In this document: positions 1 to 11,379 of the stretch, in pieces
Position numbering within the stretch: position 1 is the stretch's first letter
Layout: every line of letters begins with the position of its first letter
Assembly: GCA_032158125.1 (NCBI GenBank)
Contig: JASKOT010000018.1
Span: 186,001 to 250,000 of the forward strand
Reading direction: 5' to 3'
Length of the DNA: 64,000 nt
Origin: Papiliotrema nemorosa
Lineage: Eukaryota; Basidiomycota; Tremellomycetes; Tremellales; Rhynchogastremaceae
Notes under the pieces: generated by a model
Databases searched by the model: none
Told to the model about the DNA's origin: nothing
What the model saw: only the letters and a program-made list of their open reading frames with translations
Made by a program: the position numbers and the translations under genes

Positions 1-534
1 CGGTGAGTTGGCGAAGGTCCAGACGGCTATTGAGCTTCGTGCAAGCTGGGACAAGAACGAGACGCACAGCACAGTCAGTGGTCAGTCGCCAGTCGTCAGT
101 CATCGTGATTCGGGGTATGTTTTCCCCGAGCCGAACCTTGCATTAATCGGCGGATAAAGACCCGTTATACACCCATAGGACCGGGCAATCCCGAGCTGCG
201 CGAGCATCAAGCTGCTGAGCTAGTCAGCAGAGATGAGCAGGCGGCGTTTCGGAGAACGCACTCTCCGAGGTGAACAAGCATCACATGGTATTGGTACCAG
301 AAACCCAAAAATACTCGACTATCCTGGAATTGCATGCTGCACGCTACCAGTCAGCATTGAAGAAACGGCCCTTTTTACGTCTAATTATCCTTCAAGCGCC
401 TTCAGCCCCACTTTGTGAATCCTGAGGGAGACCCAGCGGAGCGCCGGATCGTCACTGGTGAAGGTATATAACTTATGGCAAGGCGAGGTGAAGAGGCGAA
501 GAATCCGATCTATCTCGCACCGCACAAACCCACA
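1..534. other. Upstream region of sugar transporter
   Basis: No coding exon could be supported here. The first bases (GGTGAGTT) look like a splice donor, so the window edge may cut a neighbouring gene, but no matching exon is visible. The last few hundred bases are the promoter and 5' leader of the transporter that follows. An in-frame ATG at 475 lies upstream of the chosen start. Confidence 0.4.
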
Positions 535-2193
535 ATGGAGTCTCCAGAAGCCAAGCCTCAAGGTGTCGACTTTACACATCATGAACAACTATCTCATGTT
601 CCCGATGACAAGCTTGGTCCTCCCATCGATAATGTCGATGCGGCTGTCAACCGGGTCGTGGAAGATGATACGATGCAAATCTCACGAGAATCGCTCGACC
701 TGAATTCAAGGACCGGTCTTCGATTAGCCGGTATCATCTTTGTCATGGGTGTCAATCAAGCGGCGTACGGCGTGGATTGGGCTGTCATTGGGAACGTCAA
801 CGCGTACGAAACATGGCACACTTATTTCGGATTCGGCAATACCGGTGCGACCTTGGCCACCATCAACGCCCTCATGCTCATTGGTTCTGTGTGCGGAGCT
901 CCGTTTCTTGTCTTGTCAGATACCCTCGGTCGACGAAGTGTCAACTTTATCGGTAACGCCCTGTGCATTGTCGGTGCGATCTTACAGTCTCAAGCACCCA
1001 ACTTGGCTTGTTTCATGATCGGTCGGTTCTTGCTCGGATTCGGAACGGCACTGTGTACTTCGTCGCAGTACATGGCGGAAATCTCACCTGTCCATCTTCG
1101 GGGCCGACTCGTGGGTGTCTTTGGTGCTTGCTTCCAGATCGGGTCAGTCTTGATGGGCGGTGCCATGGTGGCTTTCAGTCGATGGACAAGCAGCAACTGG
1201 CAATGGAGACTACCCTTCTTGCTTCAAGCCGTCGGACCATTCATCGTTTGCACCACCATCTTCTACCTCTGTCCGGAAACACCTCGATGGCTTATCATGA
1301 AAGGCCGATATGACGAAGCTCGAGCCGTCATCGCAAAGACCATGACGACCAACAACGATGTCAACGCTCCCATCGTCGGTATTGTCTTTCGACAGATCGA
1401 GGAATCGCTCGAGAACGCTACGACCGGTGCTAGCAAGACTCTTCGGGCTTCGTGGGATTTCCGCGTCTTCTTTACCCGTCGAGTGGGTTTCCGAACTGCC
1501 ATCATCGTCGTCTACTCTTGTTTCCAATCGTGGAATGGAGGAGGTATCATCGGTACCTACCTCACACCCGCGCTGGAAACCGTCGGCGTGACCTCTCCCT
1601 TGTCGCAGACTGGTATCTCGCTCGGGACAACCGCCACTTATTTTGTGTTCACCGCCGTCGGAGCGTACCTCATCGACAAGATGCGACGACGTACACTCAT
1701 CTTTGCCGGATTGGTCTCTTGTATCCTCACCCAAACGGCAGTCACCATCACCTCGTGGCAGTATACCAAAACGGAAAGTTCAGCCGCGGCCGGACTCACC
1801 ATTTTCTGGGTTTTCCTCTTCCAGACTCTCAGTGCCATGTTTATCGCTACCATGCACAATCTCTACCCGGTAGAAATCCTCTCTTTACCCCTTCGAGCCA
1901 AGGGTATGGCATTCTACTCGATCGTCCAATCTGCCGCGGGTGTGGTTCAGCAGTACGGTATCAGTATCGGTATCGGAAAAGTCGGGTACAAGATCTGGGT
2001 GGTTTACATCGTCTACAACGCGCTTCAACTCGTCGTGGCGTACTTCCTCTTCCCGGAGACGAGCAAGTTGTCGTTGGAGGACATCGACGCCATTTTCGAG
2101 ACGGAAGGTGCCAACCCTGTGAAATTGTCATTGAGAATGGAGAAGGAGCGAAATGCGAAGAATGCCGCAGAGAGTGAAGGTGATTTGGCGTAG
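535..2193 (+). CDS. MFS sugar transporter, single exon
   Basis: Major facilitator superfamily sugar porter of the plasma membrane, about 552 residues, the usual family length. Visible hallmarks are the loop motif DTLGRRSVNF after the second helix, PETPRWL before the central loop and the C-terminal FPETSKLSLEDIDAIFE, which matches the sugar-porter PETKGLSLEEID signature. About twelve hydrophobic segments follow a hydrophilic N-terminus of roughly 65 residues. The start at 535 is preferred over the in-frame ATG at 475 because CACAATGG is a good fungal context. The gene has no intron, unlike almost every neighbour. The substrate cannot be fixed from sequence; many fungal relatives carry hexoses, lactose or other sugars. 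Confidence 0.9.
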   Translation: MESPEAKPQGVDFTHHEQLSHVPDDKLGPPIDNVDAAVNRVVEDDTMQISRESLDLNSRTGLRLAGIIFVMGVNQAAYGVDWAVIGNVNAYETWHTYFGFGNTGATLATINALMLIGSVCGAPFLVLSDTLGRRSVNFIGNALCIVGAILQSQAPNLACFMIGRFLLGFGTALCTSSQYMAEISPVHLRGRLVGVFGACFQIGSVLMGGAMVAFSRWTSSNWQWRLPFLLQAVGPFIVCTTIFYLCPETPRWLIMKGRYDEARAVIAKTMTTNNDVNAPIVGIVFRQIEESLENATTGASKTLRASWDFRVFFTRRVGFRTAIIVVYSCFQSWNGGGIIGTYLTPALETVGVTSPLSQTGISLGTTATYFVFTAVGAYLIDKMRRRTLIFAGLVSCILTQTAVTITSWQYTKTESSAAAGLTIFWVFLFQTLSAMFIATMHNLYPVEILSLPLRAKGMAFYSIVQSAAGVVQQYGISIGIGKVGYKIWVVYIVYNALQLVVAYFLFPETSKLSLEDIDAIFETEGANPVKLSLRMEKERNAKNAAESEGDLA

Positions 2194-2589
2194 CGTCGCG
2201 GTGGATTACGGTACGAGAGGGGGTAACACGGATAGCAGGGCGATGAACGGGAATGAATATTATACTCAAAAGAGGTAGCAGTTTGATGTATGTATCTTCT
2301 CGCAAAGGTGGCAGGCGTGATGACTTCGCCTGACCAAGGGTGTCTGTCAGTCGTACCCAGACGCTCCACAATGCCACACTGTTTGACTGGATCACTATCA
2401 AGCAGTCGAATGAGTCTCAGCGAGTGTTCCGCATTGTACGTCTCCGGTGAATATCGTAATCTTCCGGTGACGACAGAGACAAAATTGCCGGATTTCCGTC
2501 TCGGACAGACTTTGACTGATTGCGATAGATACATATATCAGACGAGATGAAGATGCCGCTCGCCTTACTTACCTGCGGAGTACGCCCAG
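2194..2589. other. Intergenic, transporter 3' side to IAH1 promoter
   Basis: No coding exon seen. It holds the 3' flank of the transporter and the promoter of the esterase gene that starts at 2590. Confidence 0.4.
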
Positions 2590-3562
2590 ATGCTCTCCCC
2601 TGAGTTTTGCGACGCCTGTGTCGTCTTCGTAAGCTGACCACTCCAGCTTCAGCTGACGGAACAGGGCGATTCCATCTCCCAAACTTGCATGCCGGGAGGC
2701 TTTTATCAGAGGCTTACAGAGTATTATGAGCGTAGATTGGACGTGTTGAATCGCGGTCTTGCAGGTTCGGTGATGTCTTTGAGAAAATGTTGACGATAGG
2801 GTACAACACTGATAATGGGCTTCTCGCAATGGACCGATTCCTGCAGAAGAGTTCATCCGGGCAGATAGTCCGGCTGATCACCATTTGGTTCGGTAAGTCG
2901 TCTGGATTTTGGGGCGACTGATGAGAAGGCGCAAATGACGGTGTTCTCCCTCCCGGGTCTCAGCATGTCCCGGTGGGGAGATACAAGGAGAACCTCCGAA
3001 AGATGATACACATGGTCAAGGATGTCAACTTGCAAAGCGACTCGTCCAAGACCGATATACTGTTGATCACTCCCCCACCTTTTCTCGACCACTTTTGGCG
3101 GAAACAACACGTGGAATGGGCTCTTCGGACCGGGTATGCAAACACGGACGAAAAGGCCGTAGAGGGGATGATGAGGACTTCGAAAGTGATGAAGACGTAT
3201 GTTGAGGCTTGCCTCGCAGTAGGGAAAGAGGAGGGAATCGACGTGCTGGACATTTATTTGGGGATGATTCGAGCTGCAGGAAGCGAGGATGAGGACGCGC
3301 TACGTCCTTTCTTCACGTGGGTCGACTTGGATAGTCCCCGGCTGATAATCTCAGAGATGGCCTACATCTTACGTCGCAAGGATATCAAGTCGTGTTTGAC
3401 CACTTCACCGAGCTCATTGAAAGCAAGTACCCTCATCTTGACCCAAAGAGGATGTGCGGTTCCATGCCAGACTACTCTGAATTTGGCGCCGCCGAGGATC
3501 ACAACGCTACGATTGACAAGTCTCAAAAGGCGTATCTCGCTGCACGTAGCGCGGTTTCATAA
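2590..3562 (+). CDS. IAH1: IAH1-type isoamyl acetate-hydrolysing esterase (SGNH hydrolase)
   Basis: Five exons: 2590-2628, 2665-2764, 2800-2892, 2929-3316, 3355-3562, giving 275 residues. The introns are only 35-38 bp. All SGNH blocks appear once spliced: FGDSIS with the nucleophile Ser, RGLAGYNTD with the oxyanion Gly, WFGAND with the Asn, and DGLHLTSQGY with the catalytic Asp and His. The family hydrolyses short-chain acyl esters such as isoamyl acetate. Several blocks are interrupted by introns, so ORF finding shows only the middle of the gene. The second intron has a weak GTTCGG donor, but it is the only choice that restores AGYNTD in frame. Confidence is high for the family and moderate for the exact N-terminus. 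Confidence 0.88.
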
Positions 3563-4068
3563 GTCGTCATTGTCCTATGCATTGCTCTGTGATCCGAATC
3601 GACCACACACATGTCAACCCGGCCCCTCAGATCAAGGAGTGCACGGATTCGGGAAGCACTCATGTATTGAGAGACAAAGTCTCAGAGGTCTCAGAGTATG
3701 CAGTGGCGAAATGCGGCGAGAGAGTGCCACGTGGCGATGACGTCTGAAGGGGGGGGGGATCTGAGAGGGACGACGGCAATTGAACGAATCATCCTTCTCC
3801 ATTCAATGTTCCCCCCACCTTCTCATATATCCCCCTACTCACATCTCATCTCAGTATTGCATTCTGTTGTTGAACATCCCAGTACAGGTCCACGACATAT
3901 TATCGACGAGACCATCTGAACTGGGGCGTTCGGTAGAGGATAATTCGGTTCAGCCAGCTCGACGACGACTCTCTTGGGTTAATCTGCAGCGTTCCCGCGA
4001 AAAAGGCCACGAGGTTACTACCCTTGGCTCTCGCATTTGCTCGCCGTCACATACCGTGAACACTCGAC
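3563..4068. other. Intergenic region
   Basis: About 500 bp without a supported gene. A run of nine G lies near 3751. The region serves as 3' flank of the esterase and promoter of the next plus-strand gene. Confidence 0.4.
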
Positions 4069-7000
4069 ATGGACGCATTACGGCCTGGTCATGCTCACCG
4101 GAGCAGTAGTGATCGATTGTTGAACAATTACCTGTATGTCAATCACAATGTACTTCGCTGACCTACTCCAGTGACTCGCAGAAACACCTCTCGACATCGC
4201 TGTTGACTCTATTGTCGCACTCTCATGCTTCGACTTCATCTCTCCTCGCATATGTGACCTCGTCGCCTGGAGTCGTCCAGCCTGTCCGACGATCTGTCCG
4301 ACATGCCGCGTTTGAGGGACCGCTCTCGAACCAGCTGGTCAACGACCCGGAGAACCATAATGCGCATGGAGAGGAGACCCAGGGCTGGTCGGCCTACATC
4401 TCGTGTCTTGACGCTTTCCGAAAAGATCTCAAGCAGATTCATGTCTTGGAAGAAGAAATGAGCCGGGTCAAACGGGACCGGGAAATCCTCGTAACTCGGC
4501 TGATCAAGACGACCAAGAAGCGCCCCACCAAGAGCGACTTGTCAGCAATTGCGAGTGACTACCGGTCAAACATGAGCTCTAGAGCGAGTGTATCGTCTTT
4601 TAACAGTAACGTATCTTCCGCAAGCAAAGAAGGGAAGCGAGCGGGGAAACTCGCCGATGCGCAGGCGGAGCTACTCGGCTGTGAGGAGCACCTGCGAGCG
4701 CTCGAGGTCAGGATTGAGCATGAGCGAAATGTGGTCATGACTCGTGGACTGGAGGACCGATTCCGAGCCATGGAGGCCGTAGGGCGAATGTGGGTCAGTC
4801 AGGCTCAAAAGGGTTTGGACGATTTGGAAAAAGTCCATGGTGGGTTTGTAAGAACTGCCTTGACTAATGTCAGAACTCTCTCCTGACGCGTATGAGCTTG
4901 ACTCGAACCCATCGATTGCACCCTCGCAGTCGGCTTCGCAGATCGCGTACGAGGACTCGCACAGAGGTGTGCCATTCCCCAGGCACCCGCTTCACGGAGC
5001 TGGATCTATCACGGGTAGTATCGCCGAGGAAAACGAAGATTCGTCGGATGATGACAATGCTGGCAACTTGGTAGTTCACGAGAATCGGCCCATTTCTCGA
5101 ACTTCAACCGCGCAGCCGAGAAGTGGCCCCACCAAGCCATCTCCCCTCGGAGTCCCCTCTGTAAACTCGCGGGCTCGACCCCTCTCCTCGGCATCACTCG
5201 CAAGACATGCCAATGGTTCCGACTCGGATGTACCTCGACGAGGTGGGCGGCGCGCGGCCAGTGATGTCGGCGCCATGGGCTACCGACCTCCTACTGGTCG
5301 ATCACCCTTGAGGCGAACCTTTTCACACGACAACAATGGCCGAGCTGGTTCTGACCGCTCTAGCATTCGCAGCGCTGGTGGACCCAAGAAGAAGCGAGGG
5401 TTCTTTGCTTCAATCAAAAAGTTTTTCAAAGGTCCCGAAGGTAGATCAGGCAGATCGTCTCCTCCTTATGGCTCTGGAAACAAGAGCGGATGGTCGACTC
5501 GAACCGACAGCAACATCAAGCGATCTTCGTCCATGTTCGGTACTGGACGACGAGGCGGTGACGACTCGTCGAGCGATGAAGAGACTGGCAACTTTGTCAG
5601 CGTTTCCAACAACCGCGCCGATAACACTTTCTCGGTAGACAATATTGGAAAGGTGGGCCGACCTGCTTCGCGGGCAAGTACCATCAAGCGTAGCTCGACG
5701 GGCCCAGTCGCCAGCGGACTCATCCCTGCGCCCAGGGGTACCATGAAGCGAGAAGGGAGCCAAAGCACCGTCACGGGGAGAGCGCCTCGGTCTGGTGCAG
5801 CTACACCTACTCAGGGTACCTTGTCGAGGTCGAACACGATGAAAAGTTCGGTCTCCGCTGCTTCGGCCAAGACTGGGGGTACCGCTGGTCCCAAGCGGAT
5901 TCGGCCCAATGGATCAATCAGCCGATCCGCGTCAACCTCGACCAAAGCGACAGAAGGGCGTACCATCATGTCACTGATTGACGCCGACAAGGCACCAGCC
6001 ATGCCAGAGGTGCCAAAGGCCCCGAAGAGTCAGGTGACTCCTCAGATGGAGCTGCCCAAAGCTCCGGGGTCCTCTCTCGTCAAACCTGCCGATACAGTCC
6101 AAAAGCCGGCCCTGACTCGGTCGGCGTCGAAAAAGAGTCAGTCGGGTGAGAGCACTGCTGCGAGATCTAACACTCCCCTGCCGCCTAGTAGAACTCTTCA
6201 ACCACCGCTGAAGTCGGCCCTTCGACCTACCAGTCCAGCTCCTGCTCAGGATGCCTTGCCGCCTCCGATCGAAGTGCCTTCCAAGCCACTCTACTCCATT
6301 GCCGCACCTGGACCGGTGAAGCTGCCGGATGAGGTGCCTCCTTCATTCAAGATGCCCTCTGCTGCGCCAAAGGAAAAGTCGGAAGCGACGGTCCCTCCGC
6401 CAAACATCAAGCGGAACTCTTATCACTCGGTCGCGCCGAGCGATGGGAACAGCGTCTACGAGTCGGCTGTAGAGGATGGAGACGCGCCAAATGCCGATGA
6501 CAGCTCGGATGACGAGGGTGAGATGGAGGGATACAAGGTGGTCGACAATGAGCGAGTCAAGCGATTGGGCATCAATGTGGGCCCACCTCACATTGAGCGT
6601 GTTCCAAGTGATCAGCGATATGCGGACGACGAAGAGTCGGTCACCTCGACGGATACGGCTACTCGGCCAACTCATGATGGACCGCTACCTCAAGCCCCTG
6701 CTCAGGTACCGGGGAACACCACGACCACTGACAGTGTGAGCCGAAGAAAATCGGTTCGGGTGGTAGCTCCGGAATCGCCGGGACCCAACTCGCCTGTGAA
6801 CGCTACTCACACCAATGAGGACCGACCAGAGAGTCCTGATACCGCCTACGAGAAGGAACAGTGGAATACGCGGATCGGTAGGATGAGAGAAGATACGAGT
6901 GATGAGAGCGACCATGATGATAATTATCTCGCTGCAAGAAAGGGGTTGATCAAGAATAATGGGCAATGGGATGGGGTGAAAACGTCAAAGAGGAAGAGCG

Positions 7001-7071
7001 GGACTGGCAGCGTCAAAAGCAGTGGGAGTGTCAAGAGCAGCGGGACGTTGAAGAAGAAGAGTGCGGCTTAG
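4069..7071 (+). CDS. BAR/IMD-like coiled-coil protein with long disordered basic tail
   Basis: Three exons: 4069-4133, 4172-4839, 4874-7071, 976 residues. The first ~250 residues are helical and charged with a regular heptad-like pattern (for example HVLEEEMSRVKRDREI and CEEHLRALEVRIEHERN). This resembles membrane-bending BAR or IMD domains of fungal cortex proteins. The rest is Ser/Pro/Lys-rich and probably disordered, with a basic patch KKKRGFFASIKKFFK near residue 415 that could bind membrane or be amphipathic. The final residues are SGS/KS repeats. The 34-bp intron 4840-4873 joins two long ORFs and restores the frame exactly. I do not recognise a specific named orthologue; the BAR assignment is from pattern only. 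Confidence 0.7.
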
Positions 7072-7507
7072 AGTGTACTTGGAGGAGTCTAATATATCTA
7101 AAGTATAGTGCTGATTTGGGAATGCAAATGTCTTGACCACTACAGCCATTGTCCGGGTCCCGGTGATGATCTATACCCTGTGTCGCCATCCTCCTCGCAG
7201 CGCACATCAGAGTGTGTACTAGAGCACGATATAGCTGAGATACAACCTCGGAGCACAGTAGCCAGATGTTTTCCTCGTTCGACGTCGCGACGTATCAAGT
7301 GGTGATGCGCATATCGACGTGTACGCGTCCGAGGGAAATACCTTGCGGTTTCAGATTTAGCCGGAAGGACATGTTTCAGCCAGCGTCAACCCATCCCATC
7401 CGCGCTCAAGCCATTCCAACCAACAACAACATACTCTCCTTCCTCATTCTTCACCCTGCTTGGAGCATCTCAGCCAGAGAACAAGGAATTACTCCACTGA
7501 CTCCAAC
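7072..7507. other. Intergenic, promoter of wall-protein gene
   Basis: No exon recognised. Contains the 3' flank of the BAR-like gene and the promoter and leader of the secreted protein starting at 7508. Confidence 0.4.
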
Positions 7508-8416
7508 ATGCACTTTACAGCATTCCTCCTTCCTCTTCTCGCCTCTGCCAACGGTGAGTCCACGTCCAGCTTGTCTTGGCGTTACACTTCCCGCTGACTC
7601 TTAGCGGCCATCACGATCCTTTACCCAACTTCCAACACCATCTGGTGAGTATCTAGCTGTGTACCGTACAGTCCTGATTCTAGGTACCGGAACGATACGG
7701 TAGCTATCAATTGGACGCTTTCCGACCCTGCGAGCGATACCTACCTTTTCAGAGCTTTCCTCTCCAACGCCGATACTTCCCTTCTCCCCGCGGAACAACA
7801 GATTGCCGATAGCAGTGAGTACCCACGTATCCCTTGTTTTACTCCACCCCTGTTGATATCCCCCCTCGAACCCAGGGTTAGAGGTGGAGGAAGGCGAGCT
7901 GACGATAGCCAATGCTTCTGCAACTTATGTCCGGGTCGCTCTCCCTCGAGTCGGAGCTGGGTGAGCGCAAAGTTGGGCAAGGGATTACGACTGAGAGATA
8001 GACAAGGATACAAGGTATCTTTTGTAAATACGACCAACGAGACTCAGGTGTATGCTCAATCTGAATCTTTCGAGATTCAAGATGGACAAGGTGAGCACCC
8101 AATCCTCTTACTCCCTACATCCCCCTCCAACAAGAATCTCCGCTGATGGTCAGTCACCACTTCGTCGTCTTCTATCGCTCCGTCCGCAACTACCTCCGGG
8201 GGTGGAATCCCCAACGCTGGTCCATCTCAAGCGTCAGTCGCCCCCCCCCCCCACAATCAAACTATGGCTGACGATCTAAGTGGCTTTCCCTCTGCTTCCG
8301 CCGCCCAGAGCTCTGGGGCTGCCTCACCTGGTCAGATCATCCCCGCGTTGACCGTGACTGCTCAAGGTCTCGTCATGGCTGGTCTGGTTGGAGGTGCTTT
8401 TGCCATTCTCCTCTAA
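7508..8416 (+). CDS. Kre9/Knh1-like GPI-anchored Ser/Thr-rich wall protein
   Basis: Seven exons: 7508-7553, 7605-7644, 7684-7814, 7909-7960, 8002-8090, 8154-8232, 8281-8416, 190 residues. A secretion signal (HFTAFLLPLLASANA) leads into a small beta-sandwich (ITILYPTSNTIWY ... GYKVSFVNTTNETQVYAQS). That is the pattern of the fungal Ser-Thr-rich GPI-anchored Kre9/Knh1 domain, linked to beta-1,6-glucan in the wall. A Ser/Thr/Gly-rich stalk follows, then a hydrophobic C-terminus fitting a GPI signal. Three or more N-glycosylation sequons are visible. Intron 8233-8280 contains a run of twelve C. Seven exons for 190 residues is dense even here. Confidence 0.85.
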
Positions 8417-8557
8417 ATCCCCTCGTGCCTTTTCTGCTCCGACTTGGGTTCCTCTGGTATGGACTTTACGATCTGGCTGATAATTACGGCTCCAATGCAT
8501 TTACTGTATATATTGCACAACTAGTCGATACAACGGAGTGCGCTCCTTCTTCATCCA

Positions 8558-11177
8558 CTATGCGTGTCCGCCGAGAAGCCTGCCCCACCCGACCATCTCT
8601 GGCCCCAATCCCACCGCTCCATCCCCCTTCATCCATGCTACAATCTCATGCGGTGCCAACGTACACCTCACTTTGGCGAACCGCGGCTTGACATTACCCG
8701 AACCAGCCGGGACCAATAGCGCACATCTTAGTAAATGGTCAAAGCCCTGGGCATTAGCCAGATAAAACATACACACATACAGTGCGAAGAACGGTCAGAG
8801 GCCATCGAGTCCGACCGCTCCCGACCAATTTTGTCCTTGCAAACTTTAGATATTCCTCTTCTACCATTGCAAAGGTGAACTCGTCTCTCCCGATATAAGA
8901 CAAGTGTTTGGCGATGACAAGCACACCTGTAGAAGGGTGCGACAATCCTTTGAGTTTGGCCGATGCGAGACCCCATGAAGCTGCCTCCACTTGTTCGATC
9001 ACGTCGTGGAGCAACAGAGGTGCGTTCAGAATGTCCAAAGAGCCGGAAACCACTTGGGCGACAGAAGTAACCTGAACGTCAACCACGTCACATATCGACA
9101 AGAATCACTGACAAAGGGTAAATAGAGCAACCGGACATCGGTAGTCAGACTGCAGAGCCGATCTATACTCTGGACAACTTTGGTGTGCTCAATGAGGGTC
9201 TTTCATCAGTCTGGCAATCAAGGTTTCACCTACGTCCACAACAAACACCCAATCCTCTTTCCAGCCGACGACCGCTGCACCCTCCTTATGAACTGATGGA
9301 GGGCTATATCGCCAAGGCAGCAAGGCTCGACGTAGCAATTCGCGCCAACCTAAATTATCCGGCGCCAAGGGCGAGATGACACGCCACATGCGATGCGAGA
9401 ATCGCGACTTGACCCGTTTTTCCAACAAAAGCAGAGTGTCCTATGTATCAGCGAGATTCTTCACCGCATGCTCACGATTCGACTGGTGACGCCAATCACG
9501 GCCACTCCTCGACCGGTCGATTCAACTGGACCCGTCTTTACGCTTTGAACGACATCCACTATCATGTCAGCTGATCTCGCTGAGTAGTCCCTGGCTCACG
9601 AAGGCAGTAAAGCAAGGCCTGACGAGCATGCTCTGTGAACAGATCAAACTCTTCCATGACAATCACAATGGCTCGAGGAGATGGCGTGGTCAGCAAGGCA
9701 AGCAAATGCGAGGGCAGCGTTGTTAGGGCATATTCCTATAGATCAGCTCGCCACTAGAGGCTGAGACCCGACTCACGGCATCTTCACCCGCCTCTTCCTC
9801 TTCTTCCTCTGCTGCAATGAACTTCCCCTCGGCTTCTGCTATTTGCCGTCCCATCTCCCGTATGGCCAGCCGATCATTTGTCTGGGCCAATCCAGATAGC
9901 CGAACAATGATCGGTGAATTTGCAGATGTTGACGGTAAGAGGCTGAGGGCTCGAGCAATTGTCTGCGATGAGCGAGTCTGATCCGTTGTCCGCGTTTCAC
10001 TCACCCGGGTCTTCCCTACACCTCTCGCTCCAACTATCAAGGCGCTATTGCCCTCTCCCCTCTCGACAGTACCCTTGAGCAGGTTGACGAGCCCGTTCAG
10101 TGCCTCATTCTTGTCCTCCTCGGCGAATGGGAGTGGATCGACCGCGATGTTACGTCCCGTCAGATTATCCAGCATCTTCCTCACGTACGGCTTGGCACCG
10201 GGAGGCAGGGGAAACAGCTCCTCCGCAGCCACCTTGACGGGCGGTTTAAAAACTTCCACCGTTCTATCTCCCAGACCGGCCTCCCGCCTCGATCCCACTT
10301 GAGGTTGAGGCGACTGTGTATAGTCAACCTCTTGCTCTTTATCCCCAATGACCTTCCCACTCCTTGTGAGTTTTGGTGCATCTGCCGATCCCGTGTACTT
10401 GAAATTCCTCGCCTCCCTCTGCCGCCTGAGCTTCTCGTTGGTAAGAAATGTTTCCCTTGATACAGCCTCATCGACGTATTCGTCTCCCTCGACTTCATCT
10501 TCGACCGGTTCATCGGGAATCTCCAATAGATCCAGCTCGATCACTGGGGGAGGCGTTGTCTTACGGCGTTTGGCAGGAGTTTGTCTGGAAACGCTTTTCT
10601 TAGGAGATGGGAATTTAAGAGCAGGAGGTTTAGGAGTGGCTATTTTTGTAGGTGTCCGCTTTGGTGGGCCTTTGCTCGGTGTAGAAGCGTTCGGTGCAGG
10701 TCGAGTCGGAGTAGTCGGTTTCGGTGTAGATGAGGTCGGCGTCAACAGCTGTGAGGGGTAATGTTTCGGCGTAGATCTTGGGGTAGCCTTGGTGCGCCCA
10801 GGCAAGAGTATCGACTCATCATAAAGCACCGTCGTTGCTGAAGCCACCTCTTTGCCCTTCCTCGGAGGAACAACGACCTTTGTGGCAGATGCTCTATTGG
10901 TAGCTGGAGATGCCCGAGCTAGGGGCGTTCGCTTCCCATTCGCAACTTCATCATTCTCCGTATTTCCCGCAGTCGCAGCAGTCTTGCGCTTCTTCGAAGG
11001 CGTTTCGAGCTCCACGACAGATTGAGCGATCCGTTTGGCTCGGGCGGAGGTGGAGGTGGATTTTGCTCGAGAGCGAGAGGGACCGGCGATGGGGGTCTCA
11101 GGCGGTGCAGCGGAAATGCACTCTTCTGAGCTCGCCTCTAGCGCCAGAGGATCTGGCGACTCTGTACGGCGAGGCAT
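8558..11177 (-). CDS. ORC4: Origin recognition complex subunit 4
   Basis: Eight exons, read from high to low: 10005-11177, 9777-9962, 9600-9735, 9476-9558, 9234-9440, 9113-9199, 8781-9071, 8558-8746, 783 residues. Role: AAA+ subunit of ORC that helps load MCM at origins. The first ~290 residues are basic, Pro/Ser/Thr-rich and disordered (many TPK/SPK sites). The AAA+ core follows with Walker A GARGVGKTR at 383-391, a Walker B region IVMEEFDLF around 477-486, a sensor-1 block VAVIGVTSR, and LLEKRVKSRFSHR, a hallmark of Orc4. The C-terminal winged-helix region contains GFDHLLRCALL. Walker B reads Glu-Glu where Asp-Glu is usual. Introns are 34-42 bp, and two of them keep the frame open. Confidence 0.92.
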
Positions 11178-11379
11178 TTATTTAGTGTCGAAAGGGCCGA
11201 GGACGGTTGACCTTGGTTCAGAACATTGAAAACACCAAAAGACACTGACGCGACTGATCCCCACGCCTATTACCTCCCGGAGGAGAGATGGACGTTAGGC
11301 GTGCGATTTACGCTTCCATGTCGCCTTGTTCTTCGCGTGTTCTTCCTTTACGCCCATACTATTCACTTACAACATCACC

